A stretch of DNA of 5,924 bases, taken from assembly GCA_902491055.1 (NCBI GenBank), contig CABUGI010000107.1:1-5924 (forward strand), read 5' to 3'. The stretch is from an uncultured Collinsella sp. (GTDB lineage Bacteria > Actinomycetota > Coriobacteriia > Coriobacteriales > Coriobacteriaceae). The notes under the pieces were generated by a model. The model saw only the letters and a program-made list of their open reading frames with translations, searched no databases and was not told where the DNA came from. Within the stretch, counting starts at the first letter, position 1; the number at the start of each line of letters is the position of its first letter. Of this stretch, positions 5,557 through 5,924 are shown piece by piece. The position numbers were made by a program, and so were the translations under genes.

Positions 5557-5579
5557 GACCAAATATAATTACCTTGGTC
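5557..5579 (+). promoter_or_regulatory. Consensus -10 inside an inverted repeat, before the HIT gene
   Basis: A perfect TATAAT (5564-5569) lies in the 49-bp gap between xseB and the HIT gene. It is flanked by GACCAA (5557-5562) and TTGGTC (5574-5579), an exact 6-bp inverted repeat with an 11-nt centre. Transcription would begin near 5577, leaving a leader of about 22 nt. No clear -35 hexamer is present at 5540-5546, so the promoter may be weak or activator-dependent. The dyad could be an operator. Confidence 0.5.
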
Positions 5580-5598
5580 TGTGAGAAAGGAACCAGCC

Positions 5599-5924
5599 AT
5601 GTGTGACTGCATCTTCTGCAAAATTGCCAACCACGAGATCCCCTCGACCGTTGTCTATGAGGACGACCAGGTCATCGCCTTCGACGACCTCAATCCCCAG
5701 GCGCCGGTTCACACGCTCGTGATCCCCAAGAAGCACTACAGCGATATCACCGATAACGTGCCGGCCGAGACCATGGGCGCCATGGCTCACGCCATCCAGG
5801 AGGTCGCTAAGGCCAAGGGCTTGGAGGACGGTTTCCGCGTCATCTCCAACAAGGGCGTCAACGCCGGCCAGACCGTCATGCATTTCCACATGCACGTCCT
5901 CGGCGGCAAAAACCTGGGCGAGAA
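5599..5924 (+). CDS. HIT-family (histidine triad) nucleotide hydrolase, 3' end cut
   Basis: The first 108 residues are present and only a few are likely missing, since HIT proteins of this class are about 110-140 long. The triad HFHMHVLGG (95-103) gives H95, H97 and H99; by analogy with HINT enzymes H97 is the nucleophile. Earlier family blocks are CIFCKIANHEIPSTVVYEDD (4-23), the AFDDLNPQAPVHTLVIPKKH stretch (27-46) and the N84-K-G-V-N-A-G-Q-T-V94 loop. C4 and C7 form a CxxC that in some bacterial HIT proteins helps bind zinc; C2 is an extra cysteine. Such enzymes hydrolyse nucleoside phosphoramidates or dinucleotide substrates. ATG 5599 has AAAGGA (5586-5591) with a 7-nt spacer. It lies 49 bp after xseB and has its own promoter candidate at 5557-5579. 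Confidence 0.95.
   Translation, partial: MCDCIFCKIANHEIPSTVVYEDDQVIAFDDLNPQAPVHTLVIPKKHYSDITDNVPAETMGAMAHAIQEVAKAKGLEDGFRVISNKGVNAGQTVMHFHMHVLGGKNLGE

Overview
The window looks like a chromosomal housekeeping segment from a moderately GC-rich Gram-positive of the class Coriobacteriia. My best guess is a Collinsella-like gut actinobacterium. That rests on gene content, codon bias and protein style; no marker gene proves it. There are seven protein genes of recognisable family, two of them cut by the window edges, plus one 30-residue membrane protein gene. I see no tRNA, rRNA, CRISPR array, transposon or integration site.

Left part, minus strand (1-1672). A lipid kinase of the diacylglycerol kinase/YegS family (755-1672) is followed by the tiny single-span membrane protein gene (653-745), whose Shine-Dalgarno overlaps the kinase stop codon. 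A strong intrinsic terminator (569-618) ends this two-gene unit. Beyond it, a secreted C69-family dipeptidase starts at 344 and runs off the left edge. The gap 346-652 is AT-rich and holds the terminator, two sets of spaced direct repeats, a dyad in the dipeptidase leader and a weak promoter candidate.

Right part, plus strand (1771-5924). RNase D (rnd) is divergent from the kinase, and the 98-bp gap between them has overlapping -10-like hexamers on the two strands. Then come a membrane-anchored HExxH zinc peptidase, the exonuclease VII large and small subunits (xseA, xseB), and a HIT-family nucleotide hydrolase cut by the right edge. A GC-rich hairpin lies between the peptidase and xseA. A perfect TATAAT flanked by an inverted repeat lies just before the HIT gene.

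Functionally, rnd (3'-5' RNA trimming) and xseAB (single-strand DNA degradation) are nucleic-acid processing genes. The lipid kinase, zinc peptidase and small protein act at the membrane, and the dipeptidase acts outside it. I found no convincing undescribed system. The best leads are the coupled small membrane protein and the regulatory DNA upstream of the secreted dipeptidase.
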